Assembly: GCF_023954305.1 (NCBI RefSeq)
Contig: NZ_JAMLIG010000001.1
Span: 930,001-994,000, forward strand
Origin: Mesorhizobium sp.
Lineage (GTDB): Bacteria; Pseudomonadota; Alphaproteobacteria; Rhizobiales; Rhizobiaceae
Direction: 5' to 3'
Length of the DNA stretch: 64,000 nt
Positions 35,218-43,531 of this stretch are shown here, one piece after another. The notes below the pieces were generated by a model that did no database searches, was not told where the DNA came from, and worked only from the letters and a program-made list of their open reading frames with translations. Made by a program: the position numbers and the translations under genes. Numbering within the stretch: the stretch's first letter is position 1; each line of letters starts with the position of its first letter.

Positions 35218-36414
35218 TCAGGCCGCGTCTTCGATCGTCGCGGCGAGGCCAGCCGCGGCAGCGCGGATGCGGTCCACGGCGAGGCGTATCTCGTCGTCGT
35301 CGGCGGTGAGCGGCGGCAGAAGGCGAACGACATTGTCGCCCGCCGGCGCTGCCAGCAGGTGCTGGGCGCGTAGCGCCTTGTTGACCTCGGTGTTCGGCAG
35401 CCCGCATTTGAGACCGGCCATCAGGCCGACGCCGCGAATGCCTTCGATCACCTGCGGGAAATCGTCCGCGATGCCGGCGAGCCCCTGCTTGAGCAGCAGC
35501 CCCTTGCGGCTCACGTCTTCAAGGAACCCCGCAGCCAGAACGACGTCGAGCACGGCATTGCCGACCGCCATCGCCAGCGGGTTGCCGCCGAAGGTCGTGC
35601 CGTGGGTGCCGGCGGTCATGCCGGCAGCAGCCGCGTCTGTCGCAAGGCAGGCGCCCATCGGGAAACCACCTCCGATGCCCTTCGCGATGGCAACGACATC
35701 GGGCTCGATACCCGTCCACTCGTAGGCGAACAGTTTGCCGGTGCGGCCGACGCCGGTCTGGACTTCGTCGAGGACCAGCAGCAGACCGTGCTCGTCGCAC
35801 AGCCTGCGCAGCGCCGCGAGCCCGCCCTGCGGCAGTTCGCGGATGCCCCCCTCTCCTTGCAAGGGCTCGACGAGGATCGCGGCCGTTTCCGGTCCTATCG
35901 CGGCCTTGACCGCGTCGAGATCGAAGAACGGCACCTGGTCGAAGCCTTCGACCTTGGGGCCGAAGCCTTCCAGGTACTTCTTCTGCCCGCCGGCGGCGAT
36001 AGTGGCCAGCGTGCGCCCGTGGAAGGCACCTTCGAACGTGATGATGCGGAAGCGCTCCGGCCGGCCGTTGACGAAATGATAGCGCCGCGCCGTCTTGATG
36101 GCGCATTCCAGCGCCTCGGCGCCGGAATTGGTGAAGAACGCACGGTCGGCGAAGCTGTTCTCGACGAGGCGCTCTGCCAACCGCTGCTGGCCCGTCACGT
36201 TGTAGAGGTTGGAGACGTGCCACAGCTTGCCGGCCTGCTCGGTCAGCGCCGCGACGAGATGCGGATGACAATGGCCAAGCGAATTGACGGCGATGCCGCC
36301 GGCAAAATCGAGATAGGCATCGCCGTTCGCCGTATAGAGCCAGCTGCCCTCGCCTCGCTCGAAAGCCAGCGGCGCGCGGGAAAACGTCTCGAATAGGGCT
36401 CCACTGTTCATCAT
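35218..36414 (-). CDS. argD: Acetylornithine aminotransferase
   Basis: A 398-residue class III aminotransferase of arginine synthesis. The PLP lysine is K245 in AIAKGIGGGFP, with DEVQTGVGRTG at 216-226. The start is one of three close ATG codons (36411, 36414, 36420); 36414 is used. The upstream region has a strong promoter and a terminator-like hairpin at the start of the message, suggesting attenuation. Confidence 0.95.
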   Translation of the reverse strand: MMNSGALFETFSRAPLAFERGEGSWLYTANGDAYLDFAGGIAVNSLGHCHPHLVAALTEQAGKLWHVSNLYNVTGQQRLAERLVENSFADRAFFTNSGAEALECAIKTARRYHFVNGRPERFRIITFEGAFHGRTLATIAAGGQKKYLEGFGPKVEGFDQVPFFDLDAVKAAIGPETAAILVEPLQGEGGIRELPQGGLAALRRLCDEHGLLLVLDEVQTGVGRTGKLFAYEWTGIEPDVVAIAKGIGGGFPMGACLATDAAAAGMTAGTHGTTFGGNPLAMAVGNAVLDVVLAAGFLEDVSRKGLLLKQGLAGIADDFPQVIEGIRGVGLMAGLKCGLPNTEVNKALRAQHLLAAPAGDNVVRLLPPLTADDDEIRLAVDRIRAAAAGLAATIEDAA

Positions 36415-36483
36415 CACCATCCGCGGCATTGTGGCCCGGCATCCGGCCGGGACCTTGTTTTCGCCGAATTCAGACCCCAAATC

Positions 36484-36506
36484 AAAAAAGCCGCCCGAGG
36501 GGCGGC
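36484..36506 (-). terminator. Terminator-like hairpin at the 5' end of the argD transcript
   Basis: On the minus strand GCCGCCC-CTC-GGGCGGC (36506 to 36490) is followed by TTTTTT (36489-36484), a textbook intrinsic terminator. It begins only a few bases after the predicted argD start site and ends 69 bases before the argD ATG, with no upstream minus-strand gene to terminate. It is therefore probably an attenuator or makes a tiny RNA. Confidence 0.75.
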
Positions 36507-36516
36507 CTGCAGGCGG

Positions 36517-36545
36517 AATATTGGTTTTTTCGCCCGCATTGTCAA
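36517..36545 (-). promoter_or_regulatory. Sigma-70-type promoter of argD
   Basis: TTGACA (36540-36545) and AATATT (36517-36522) with 17-base spacing on the minus strand. Predicted transcription start is about 36510. A 42-codon frame (MRAKKPIFRL...) starts between the two elements, too early to be a leader peptide if this promoter is used. Confidence 0.65.
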
Positions 36546-36633
36546 TGCAGGGAGCGGCAGGCGGGCGATTGCCCGACGATCGGCGCAAGCCGGCTGATCT
36601 TCCTGCCCCAAGTTGGGGAAAACCGAAAAATCC

Positions 36634-36776
36634 GATTCGTGTTGCGCCCCGGACTCTTGTCACGGAGTCAGCCGACCGGTAGTTTAGTAACGACGAAATA
36701 CCAGATTTCGTGCGGCGGACCAAATAACCCCAGCAGATGTGGTGTTGGACCGGCTTTGCCGGGACGATTTGGATTC
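36634..36776. promoter_or_regulatory. Cluster of four GANTC (CcrM) sites upstream of gcrA
   Basis: GATTC at 36634, GACTC at 36652, GAGTC at 36665 and GATTC at 36772, all within 175 bases of the gcrA start. CcrM methylates GANTC and GcrA recognises methylated promoters, so this spacing suggests cell-cycle control and possible self-control of gcrA. Confidence 0.55.
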
Positions 36777-36810
36777 CGACAATCGCATGTCGTCGCGAGG
36801 ACCGTGATAG

Positions 36811-37344
36811 ATGAACTGGAATGACGAACGCGTCGAACTCCTCAAGAAGCTTTGGAGCGAAGGACTGAGCGCAAGCCAGATCGCGGCCAGTCTGGGAGGC
36901 GTCAGCCGCAACGCGGTGATCGGCAAGGTTCACCGTTTGAAGCTTTCGAGCCGGGGGCGGGCAACCGCCGCGCCGGCGCGACAGAAGAAGGCGCCTAAGG
37001 TCGTGGCGGCTGCCACCGGCACCGCCAAGTCCATGGGTCGCGTGTCGAGCCCGACGCGCTCGATGCCCACGTCGATCGGTGCCACGGCGCTGCAGGTGCA
37101 GTTCGACGCCGAACCTGTCGCGCAGACATATGTCCGTCCGGTACACGACAATGTCGTCGTGCCGATCTCCCGTCGGCTGCGACTGGTCGAACTGACCGAG
37201 CGCACCTGCAAGTGGCCGAACGGCGATCCGCTCAGCGAGGATTTCAGCTTCTGCGGGACGGACGCGGCAGAGACCGGACCCTATTGCAAATATCACGCGA
37301 AACTCGCGTTCCAGCCTGCCGCCGAGCGGCGCCGCAGCCGCTGA
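36811..37344 (+). CDS. gcrA: GcrA cell-cycle regulator
   Basis: A 177-residue alphaproteobacterial transcription factor that binds sigma-70 RNA polymerase and CcrM-methylated GANTC promoters. The N-terminal DNA-binding helix-turn-helix MNWNDERVELLKKLWSEGLS is diagnostic, and the C-terminal sigma-interaction domain has TCKWPNGDP, FCG and YCKYH motifs (about 130-165). Divergent from argD. Normal length. Confidence 0.97.
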   Translation: MNWNDERVELLKKLWSEGLSASQIAASLGGVSRNAVIGKVHRLKLSSRGRATAAPARQKKAPKVVAAATGTAKSMGRVSSPTRSMPTSIGATALQVQFDAEPVAQTYVRPVHDNVVVPISRRLRLVELTERTCKWPNGDPLSEDFSFCGTDAAETGPYCKYHAKLAFQPAAERRRSR

Positions 37345-37414
37345 CGCCTGCGCGCAATCGCATCCGTGACGAAAGGCGGCCAAGTGCCGCCTTTCGCGCC
37401 TATGTCCGGCCGGG

Positions 37415-38140
37415 TCAGTCGTCGACCAGATCCTCGAGCATCACCTTGTGGCTCTTGTCCTCCTTCGGGCGGTCCGGCGGCATCTGCAGGCCTGTGACGA
37501 TGTAATAGACAGTCTCGGCGATGTTCGTCGCATGGTCGCCGATCCGCTCGATGTTCTTCGCGCAAAACAGGAGATGGGTGCAGGCGGTGATATTGCGCGG
37601 GTCCTCCATCATGTAGGTCAGGAGTTCGCGGAACAGCGACGTGTACATCGCATCGATCTGATCGTCGCGGTCACGGACGAACTGGATGCGGTCGGTCGAG
37701 CGCGATGCATAGGTGTCGAGCACCTCCTTCAACTGCGTCAGCGCGAGCTCAGCGAGGGCTTCCAGTCCGCGGAACAGCCGCAGCGGCTGCTGCGTCTCGG
37801 TAACGGCAACCACGCGCTTGGCGATGTTCTTGCCCAGATCGCCGACGCGCTCGAGGTCGCCCGAGATGCGGATCGCCCCGATGATTTCGCGCAGATCGTC
37901 GGCCATCGGCTGCCGCTTGGCGATAACGACAATCGCCTTCTCGTCGACCTCGCGCTGCCCCTCGTCCAGCACTGCATCGTCCTCGACGACCTTTCGCGCG
38001 AGGCCGAGATCCGAGGTCACGAGCGCCTGGACCGCCTGTTCGACCATCCTCTCGGCATGGCCACCCATCGCGGCGATGCGGCTCGCCAGATATTTCAGGT
38101 CGGCATCATAGGATCGAACGATGTGCTGCGTCTGCATCAT
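37415..38140 (-). CDS. phoU: Phosphate-signalling protein PhoU
   Basis: A 241-residue two-repeat helical bundle that links phosphate transport to PhoR. Conserved metal-binding segments RISGDLERVGDLGKNIAKR (about 91-109) and KNIERIGDHATNIAE (about 197-211) mark the two repeats. Start is ATG 38140 or 38137, with GGAGG upstream. It follows phoR directly; the pstSCAB genes that normally separate them are missing, and phoB is not next in line. Confidence 0.95.
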   Translation of the reverse strand: MMQTQHIVRSYDADLKYLASRIAAMGGHAERMVEQAVQALVTSDLGLARKVVEDDAVLDEGQREVDEKAIVVIAKRQPMADDLREIIGAIRISGDLERVGDLGKNIAKRVVAVTETQQPLRLFRGLEALAELALTQLKEVLDTYASRSTDRIQFVRDRDDQIDAMYTSLFRELLTYMMEDPRNITACTHLLFCAKNIERIGDHATNIAETVYYIVTGLQMPPDRPKEDKSHKVMLEDLVDD

Positions 38141-38217
38141 GCGCTGGCAAGCCTCCACCCACGTTGAATCAACACCGTAGAGCAACGGCATGACGGAAAA
38201 AAGAACCGGGGGCAGTC

Positions 38218-39471
38218 TCAGCCGACCGCGGGCGGGAAATGAACCGTAAAGGTCGCGCCTTCACCAGGTCGCGAACTCACGCTCATGCGCGCCTTATGGC
38301 GGGTGAGAATGTGCTTGACGATCGCCAGGCCGAGACCGGTTCCCTTCTGGCCGCGGCTGGTCTCGACGTCGACGCGGTAGAAGCGCTCGGTGAGACGGGG
38401 GATGTGCTCCTCGGGGATGCCGGGACCATGGTCGCGCACCGACACGTCTATACCGTTCTGCTGGCCGGTGCGATTGACCAAAACCTCGACCAGCCCGCCG
38501 CTGCGGCCGTATTTGCAGGCGTTCTCGAGCAGGTTCTCGAAGACCTGGATAAGCTCGTCGCGGTTACCGGGGACCAGAAGCGGAGCGTCGCCCAGATCCG
38601 CATGGATCCGCACTCCGGAGTCTTCGGCAAGCGGGTCGAGCGCATCGATGACGCCCTCTATCAGCGGCTTGAGATCGACCCGGTCCGCCGGGTTGAGATA
38701 GGGCTTCATCTCGAGCCGCGACAGAGAAAGCAGATCGTCGATCAGGCGCGCCATGCGCGCGGTCTGCGCCTGCATGATCTGCAGAAACTGCTCGCGCGCC
38801 GCCGGATCGTTCTTCGCGGGCCCGCGCAGCGTCTCGATGAAACCGGAGACAGACGCGAGCGGCGTGCGCAGTTCGTGGCTGGCGTTGGCGATGAAATCCG
38901 CCCGCATGCGGTCGATGCGGCGGATCTCGCTCTGGTCCCTGAAAATCATCACGAACCGTTCGCCGTCCTCGCCCACGGGAGACACGTTGACTCGGAAGAA
39001 GCGTTCGACCGGCACCTTCTCGGAATAGTCGATCGAAACGGGCCGGCCTTGCGCCAGCGCCTTGGCGATCATCTCCTGCATTTCCGGCGCCCGGAAGCGC
39101 AACTGCAGCGACGTGCCGACCGAAAGGCCCGGAAACGCGATCGCGCAGGCGCCGTTGACGTGAATGACAGCGCCATGGCTGTCGAAGATCACCAGCGGAT
39201 CGCTGACGGCGGCCGCAAGTGCCTCGGCGGTGATCGAACCCAGCGCCGGCTTGTTGGCTTCGGCCTCGCGTTCGGCGCGGCGCTCGCGCAGGCTGCGGCG
39301 CGGCGCGAATGCCGCCACGACGACAACCGCCGCCGCCGCGCCGGTCGCGAGCCGATAGTCCGCCCCGGCTTCGATGGCGACGAGAGCTATTCCGGCGAGA
39401 GCAGCGACCAGCAACCAGCGGGACGCAAGGAGGCGCTGCCTCACACCGTCACCCGCACCGTGAATGTCCAT
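38218..39471 (-). CDS. phoR: Phosphate-regulon sensor histidine kinase PhoR
   Basis: A 417-residue membrane kinase: two N-terminal hydrophobic helices (about 15-60), PAS domain (about 80-180), HisKA with NASHELRTPL (H about 198), and HATPase with ENLLENACKYG, DHGPGIP and GTGLGLAI. The PAS plus short extracytoplasmic part fits PhoR. It is directly upstream of phoU (77 bases) and divergent from ppk2, so the locus is concerned with phosphate. Confidence 0.9.
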   Translation of the reverse strand: MDIHGAGDGVRQRLLASRWLLVAALAGIALVAIEAGADYRLATGAAAAVVVVAAFAPRRSLRERRAEREAEANKPALGSITAEALAAAVSDPLVIFDSHGAVIHVNGACAIAFPGLSVGTSLQLRFRAPEMQEMIAKALAQGRPVSIDYSEKVPVERFFRVNVSPVGEDGERFVMIFRDQSEIRRIDRMRADFIANASHELRTPLASVSGFIETLRGPAKNDPAAREQFLQIMQAQTARMARLIDDLLSLSRLEMKPYLNPADRVDLKPLIEGVIDALDPLAEDSGVRIHADLGDAPLLVPGNRDELIQVFENLLENACKYGRSGGLVEVLVNRTGQQNGIDVSVRDHGPGIPEEHIPRLTERFYRVDVETSRGQKGTGLGLAIVKHILTRHKARMSVSSRPGEGATFTVHFPPAVG

Positions 39472-39608
39472 CTGCGCCTCGGCAGTTTGGCCACCGGTAT
39501 GGCCACCAACCCCGTCGCCCGCGACCCTCATGCGCGTACGACTCGGCGCTTTACGCGCTCTGCCCCTCCCAATAGCATGAGTTGCAGCAAGGGAAAGGTG
39601 CGCGCAGC

Positions 39609-40499
39609 ATGGCCAAGGACAACGACAAGCCTTCCGAAAAGGTGACGCTCAAAGTCGGCGGAAAGGAGCGGATCTTCGACGTCGGCGATCCGAAGCTTCC
39701 GGAGTGGATCGACAAGAATGCCCTGAAGTCGGGGGATTATCCCTACACCGCCAAGCTGCCGGAGAAGGAATACGAGGCAAAGGTCGAGGCGCTGCAAATC
39801 GAGCTCGTCAAACTTCAGCACTGGATGCTGGAGACGGGCGAGCGGACGATGGTGATCTTCGAGGGGCGCGACGCCGCCGGCAAAGGCGGTACGATCTTCG
39901 TAGTCCGGCAATTCATGAACCCCCGCACGGCGCGCAACGTCGCGCTCACCAAGCCAACCGAGACTGAGCGCGGGCAGTGGTACTATCAGCGATATGTGAC
40001 ACATTTCCCGACGAGCGGCGAGTTCGTCACGTTCGACCGTTCCTGGTACAACCGCGGGGGTGTCGAGCCGGTCATGGGCTTCTGCACGCCAGAGCAGCAC
40101 GAGAGGTTCCTCGACGAGACGCCGCATTTCGAGGAACGCATTGCGAGGGACGGCATACGCTTCTTCAAATTCTGGCTGAATATCGGCCAGGAGATGCAGC
40201 TCAAGCGTTTCCACGACCGGCGGCATTCGCCACTGAAGAAATGGAAGTTCTCGCCGATCGATGTTTCCGGCATGAAGCTATGGGACCAATATACGACGGC
40301 GCGCGACACCATGCTGAGAAGGACCCACAGCAGCCACGCCCCGTGGACCATCGTCAAGGCCAACGACAAGCGGCGCGCACGCATCGCCGTGATGCAGCGG
40401 CTGCTGCTGTCTATACCCTATGCCGGGCGCGACATGGCGGTCATCGGCGCGGAAGACCCGAAGATCATCGGTGACGGTCCGGGCTTTCTCGGGCTGTAG
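39609..40499 (+). CDS. ppk2: Polyphosphate kinase 2 family protein
   Basis: A 296-residue PPK2 enzyme that moves phosphate between polyphosphate and nucleotides. Walker A GRDAAGKGGT is at 86-95, and the Walker B/lid TFDRSWYNRG at 141-150. A single PPK2 domain of this size is class I, usually nucleoside-diphosphate-using. Divergent from phoR (137 bases). Its last 82 bases are antisense to the glycosyltransferase gene. Confidence 0.94.
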   Translation: MAKDNDKPSEKVTLKVGGKERIFDVGDPKLPEWIDKNALKSGDYPYTAKLPEKEYEAKVEALQIELVKLQHWMLETGERTMVIFEGRDAAGKGGTIFVVRQFMNPRTARNVALTKPTETERGQWYYQRYVTHFPTSGEFVTFDRSWYNRGGVEPVMGFCTPEQHERFLDETPHFEERIARDGIRFFKFWLNIGQEMQLKRFHDRRHSPLKKWKFSPIDVSGMKLWDQYTTARDTMLRRTHSSHAPWTIVKANDKRRARIAVMQRLLLSIPYAGRDMAVIGAEDPKIIGDGPGFLGL

Positions 40500-42439
40500 G
40501 TCGCGCTGGCGGAGGGCGACCGGGGTAAGGTACGCCGCCTGGCATGCGGGGTCTTCTCCCAGTGATGCGGGCGCGCATACAAATGAAAGGCCGCCCGCCA
40601 CGCGGCAGCCGACATCATCATCCAGTAGACCGGCGTGAACAGCGCGAGCTTCCAGAAGCCGCGCCGCTGTTTGGGCGGGCTCGCACGCCAGCCGAGAAGC
40701 AGAAAGGCACCGTAGCCCAGGACGAGGTTGAAGCCGTCGAGCGCGAACAGGAAGAACTGGAACGGCGTCAACCCTCCGGCCACGACAGCCTTCGCCGCCA
40801 GACCGACGCCCGTGGCGAGCAAAAGAGGGTGAAACAGGGACGAGAGCAACAGACCGGCAAGTAGGATCTGGACAGCTACGAAGGAGCGAAACCCGAGCTC
40901 AGACGCGAGTTCGACCGGGTCGCGCATATGTACCAGCCAGGTCTGCGCCCAGCCTTTCAGCCATCGCGTGCGCTGTTTCAGCCAGACCACGGGCCGCTCG
41001 GGCGCGTCCTCTCCCGTTGGCAGGAAGATCACTCCCGTCCGGTAGCCGTGGCGCGCGAGGCGAACGCCCAGGTCTGCGTCCTCGGTAACGTTGTATGGAT
41101 CCCACGCACCGACCTCTTCGAGTGCCTTGCGTCTGAAGTGGTTGGACGTACCACCGAGCGGAAGGAATAGGCCCCTGTGCGCCAGATAAGGCAGGAAGCG
41201 GCGGAACAGGGCCGCGTATTCGAGCGCAAACATGCGCGGCAGGATGCCGGCGGCGGCGTTGTCGATATCAAGAGGCGCCTGGAGGCAGGCGAGGTCCTCG
41301 TCCTCCCGGCTGAAGCGCTTCCAGGCTTCCAGAAGTTGGTGAGGATGCGGGCGATCCTCGGCGTCATAGACCGCGATAAGTTCGCCCCGGGTGAGCGGGA
41401 GCGCATAGGTCAGCGCATTGGGCTTGGTGCCGGGCATGCCGCGCGGTACTTCGACGATTTCCGCCCATGGCCTCAAGCCATGAGCGCGCAGCGCGTCGAT
41501 CGTGGTTCGATCGTCGTCCTCGCAGACGAACTTCACCTCCAGCCGGGCTCTCGGCCATACGATCCGCCCGAGCGCGGACAACAGGTCCGGCAGGATCTCA
41601 GCTTCGTCGCGCAGGGCGATGAGGATCGAGTACACAGGTAGCTTCGCAGGATCGACAGCCGCGTCCGATCCGCGCTTCCGCGGCAGTCTTGCGAAGGTGG
41701 CGGCGAGCCGGATCGCCACGCACTGCAGGAAGAAGAAAGTTGCGCACAGATGCAGGCCGAGGAGCGCGAGAGAAGGCCACATGAAAAACGCCATGGGCAG
41801 GCCTACTCCCAGGCCGCCGAACATCGCTCCCTGCCAGCCATTCGTCACCAGGCGTGCCGAGAAGCGCGGCTCGGCGACGAAGAGCCCGTCCCGCGCCGCT
41901 TCCGTCAGGCGAGGCTTCGCAACCTCGACCAGAGCCCGGCGCAGTTCCGAAGGCGGCGATATGCTGATGCGGCGGGCAAGTCCCGGCGATTGCCTGAGAA
42001 GGCGCCTCATCGGCGCGCAATCCGCCGGCCTCGGAGCCGAAACATAGGAGACGAGGCCGTCTGACCCGATCATCTGGACCAGACAGGACCGGGGCGACCG
42101 CAGCAGGGCGGGTGCATCGCTGGTGTCGACCCTGAGTTCGCGGGGCGAAATCCTCGGTTGGAAGGGCAGGCCAAGCTTGATTGCGATCTGTCGATAGAGT
42201 TCCGATTCACTGACGGCGCCCGATGCGAGCAGTTCTTCAGGCAGGCTCGTCCCGCACCGCTCGGCCGCGCGGGCAAGTGTCACTGCCTGTCGGCGCGGGA
42301 TAGCGAGACGCCGGAGCAAGGCGGACCATTCATCGAGCTCGGCGCGCTGCCGGGGCGTGAGCACGTCGGGCGCGCGCGCGTCGATCGCCACGGGCGCAGC
42401 CGCGCCGCCGCTGCCATCCCATGCCCTCGCGACGGACAT
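40418..42439 (-). CDS. GspE-N-domain/processive family-2 glycosyltransferase membrane protein
   Basis: A 673-residue protein. The N-terminal part (about 60-150, SLPEELLASGAVSESELYRQ) resembles the type II secretion ATPase N-terminal (MshEN-like) domain. Then come two hydrophobic helices (about 205-250), a GT2 catalytic domain with EDDDR, DAED, TEDADLG and QRTRW (about 270-490), and several spans. This architecture suits a cyclic-di-GMP-controlled membrane polysaccharide synthase; product unknown. The last 27 codons lie antisense to ppk2 and form a Ser/Pro-rich tail. Confidence 0.82.
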   Translation of the reverse strand: MSVARAWDGSGGAAAPVAIDARAPDVLTPRQRAELDEWSALLRRLAIPRRQAVTLARAAERCGTSLPEELLASGAVSESELYRQIAIKLGLPFQPRISPRELRVDTSDAPALLRSPRSCLVQMIGSDGLVSYVSAPRPADCAPMRRLLRQSPGLARRISISPPSELRRALVEVAKPRLTEAARDGLFVAEPRFSARLVTNGWQGAMFGGLGVGLPMAFFMWPSLALLGLHLCATFFFLQCVAIRLAATFARLPRKRGSDAAVDPAKLPVYSILIALRDEAEILPDLLSALGRIVWPRARLEVKFVCEDDDRTTIDALRAHGLRPWAEIVEVPRGMPGTKPNALTYALPLTRGELIAVYDAEDRPHPHQLLEAWKRFSREDEDLACLQAPLDIDNAAAGILPRMFALEYAALFRRFLPYLAHRGLFLPLGGTSNHFRRKALEEVGAWDPYNVTEDADLGVRLARHGYRTGVIFLPTGEDAPERPVVWLKQRTRWLKGWAQTWLVHMRDPVELASELGFRSFVAVQILLAGLLLSSLFHPLLLATGVGLAAKAVVAGGLTPFQFFLFALDGFNLVLGYGAFLLLGWRASPPKQRRGFWKLALFTPVYWMMMSAAAWRAAFHLYARPHHWEKTPHARRRTLPRSPSASATYSPRKPGPSPMIFGSSAPMTAMSRPA

Positions 42440-42697
42440 CGTGCGCCCCCACAACGCAACGCAGGCACATGCACGCCGGCGCGCATGCCGCTTTCAACCA
42501 ATATCGGAAATTCCAAGACGACCGGTCGCCTGCCCCCAGCTCGACCGATTTCCCCAATGGGTTGAACTCTTGCAAATATGCACCTTCGCGTCAACGCTCC
42601 GAACCGAAGGAGGCGCGGCGATATTTGCCGAGCCCCGTCGTCATGCTATGCCGCCGCAATGTGCCGCCTTGTCCGGTGGCGGGAGTCGGAGAGCTTC

Positions 42698-43531
42698 GTG
42701 AAACGTCTGCTGGCAGCACTGGCCTTCATTGTCGCGCTGTGCAGCCCCGCGGCAGCGGCAGAGCCCCAGATTCCAAATTTCTGGGATCTGAAGGAACGCT
42801 TGCCGAAACCCCAACTCGACGGCCTGCAGCGGCTTCGCTTCCTGACCACTGTCGACTTCCCGCCGTTCAACTACATCGATTCCGAAGGGCGGCTGGCCGG
42901 GTTTCATATCGATCTGGCCCGGCGCATCTGCGACGAACTCGGTGTCACCGACAGATGCCAGATCCAGGCGCTGCCATGGGCCGAACTCGACGACACACTG
43001 GCGAAGGGAGATGGCGAGGCGATCCTCGCCGGTCTCGCGATCACAGCCGCGACGCGAGAGACGTACGTGTTCACCCGGCCTTATCTCCAGTTCGCTGCCC
43101 GCTTCGTCATGCAGAAGGCGAATACCGTGTCCGAGCCGCTGCACGTGGCGCTCTCGGGCAAACGCGTCGGAGTTATCGCGGGATCGGCACACGAGAAGAT
43201 GCTGCGCGCCTATTTCGCGGAGGTGAAGCCTGTCACCTACAGCAAGGCGGAATGGCTCTACCAGGATCTCCGCGCCGGCAAGATCGACGGTGTTTTCGGC
43301 GACGGTATGCGGCTGTCGTTCTGGCTTGTCGGCTCCGATTCCGCCGGCTGCTGCCGGTTCGTCGGCGGACCCTATCTCGCGCCTGAATATCTCGGCCTCG
43401 GACTGGCGATCGCGGTCAAGCCGGCGGACGCAACACTGGCCGACGCCTTTAATTTCGCACTGCGCGAATTGCAGGCAAAAGGCACATTCGCCGAACTCTA
43501 CCTGCGCTATTTCCCGGTCAGCTTCTATTGA
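42698..43531 (+). CDS. Solute-binding protein, family 3, without partner transporter
   Basis: A 277-residue periplasmic amino-acid-type binding protein with signal peptide (VKRLLAALAFIVALCSPAAAA). The SBP_bac_3 signature FLTTVDFPPFNYIDSEGRLAGFHIDLARRI spans about 47-76. The GTG at 42698 with GGAG six bases before starts exactly at the signal peptide. No permease or ATPase gene is beside it; it is divergent from the glycosyltransferase. Could be a receptor for another system. Confidence 0.85.
   Translation: MKRLLAALAFIVALCSPAAAAEPQIPNFWDLKERLPKPQLDGLQRLRFLTTVDFPPFNYIDSEGRLAGFHIDLARRICDELGVTDRCQIQALPWAELDDTLAKGDGEAILAGLAITAATRETYVFTRPYLQFAARFVMQKANTVSEPLHVALSGKRVGVIAGSAHEKMLRAYFAEVKPVTYSKAEWLYQDLRAGKIDGVFGDGMRLSFWLVGSDSAGCCRFVGGPYLAPEYLGLGLAIAVKPADATLADAFNFALRELQAKGTFAELYLRYFPVSFY

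Noticed and set aside
36431..36540. 42-codon minus-strand frame (MRAKKPIFRL..) before argD as an arginine leader peptide
   Set aside because: It begins between the -35 and -10 elements, upstream of the predicted transcript start, and has no run of Arg codons.
39472..39608. Pho box between phoR and ppk2
   Set aside because: No CTGTCAT-type direct repeats could be seen in the divergent region.
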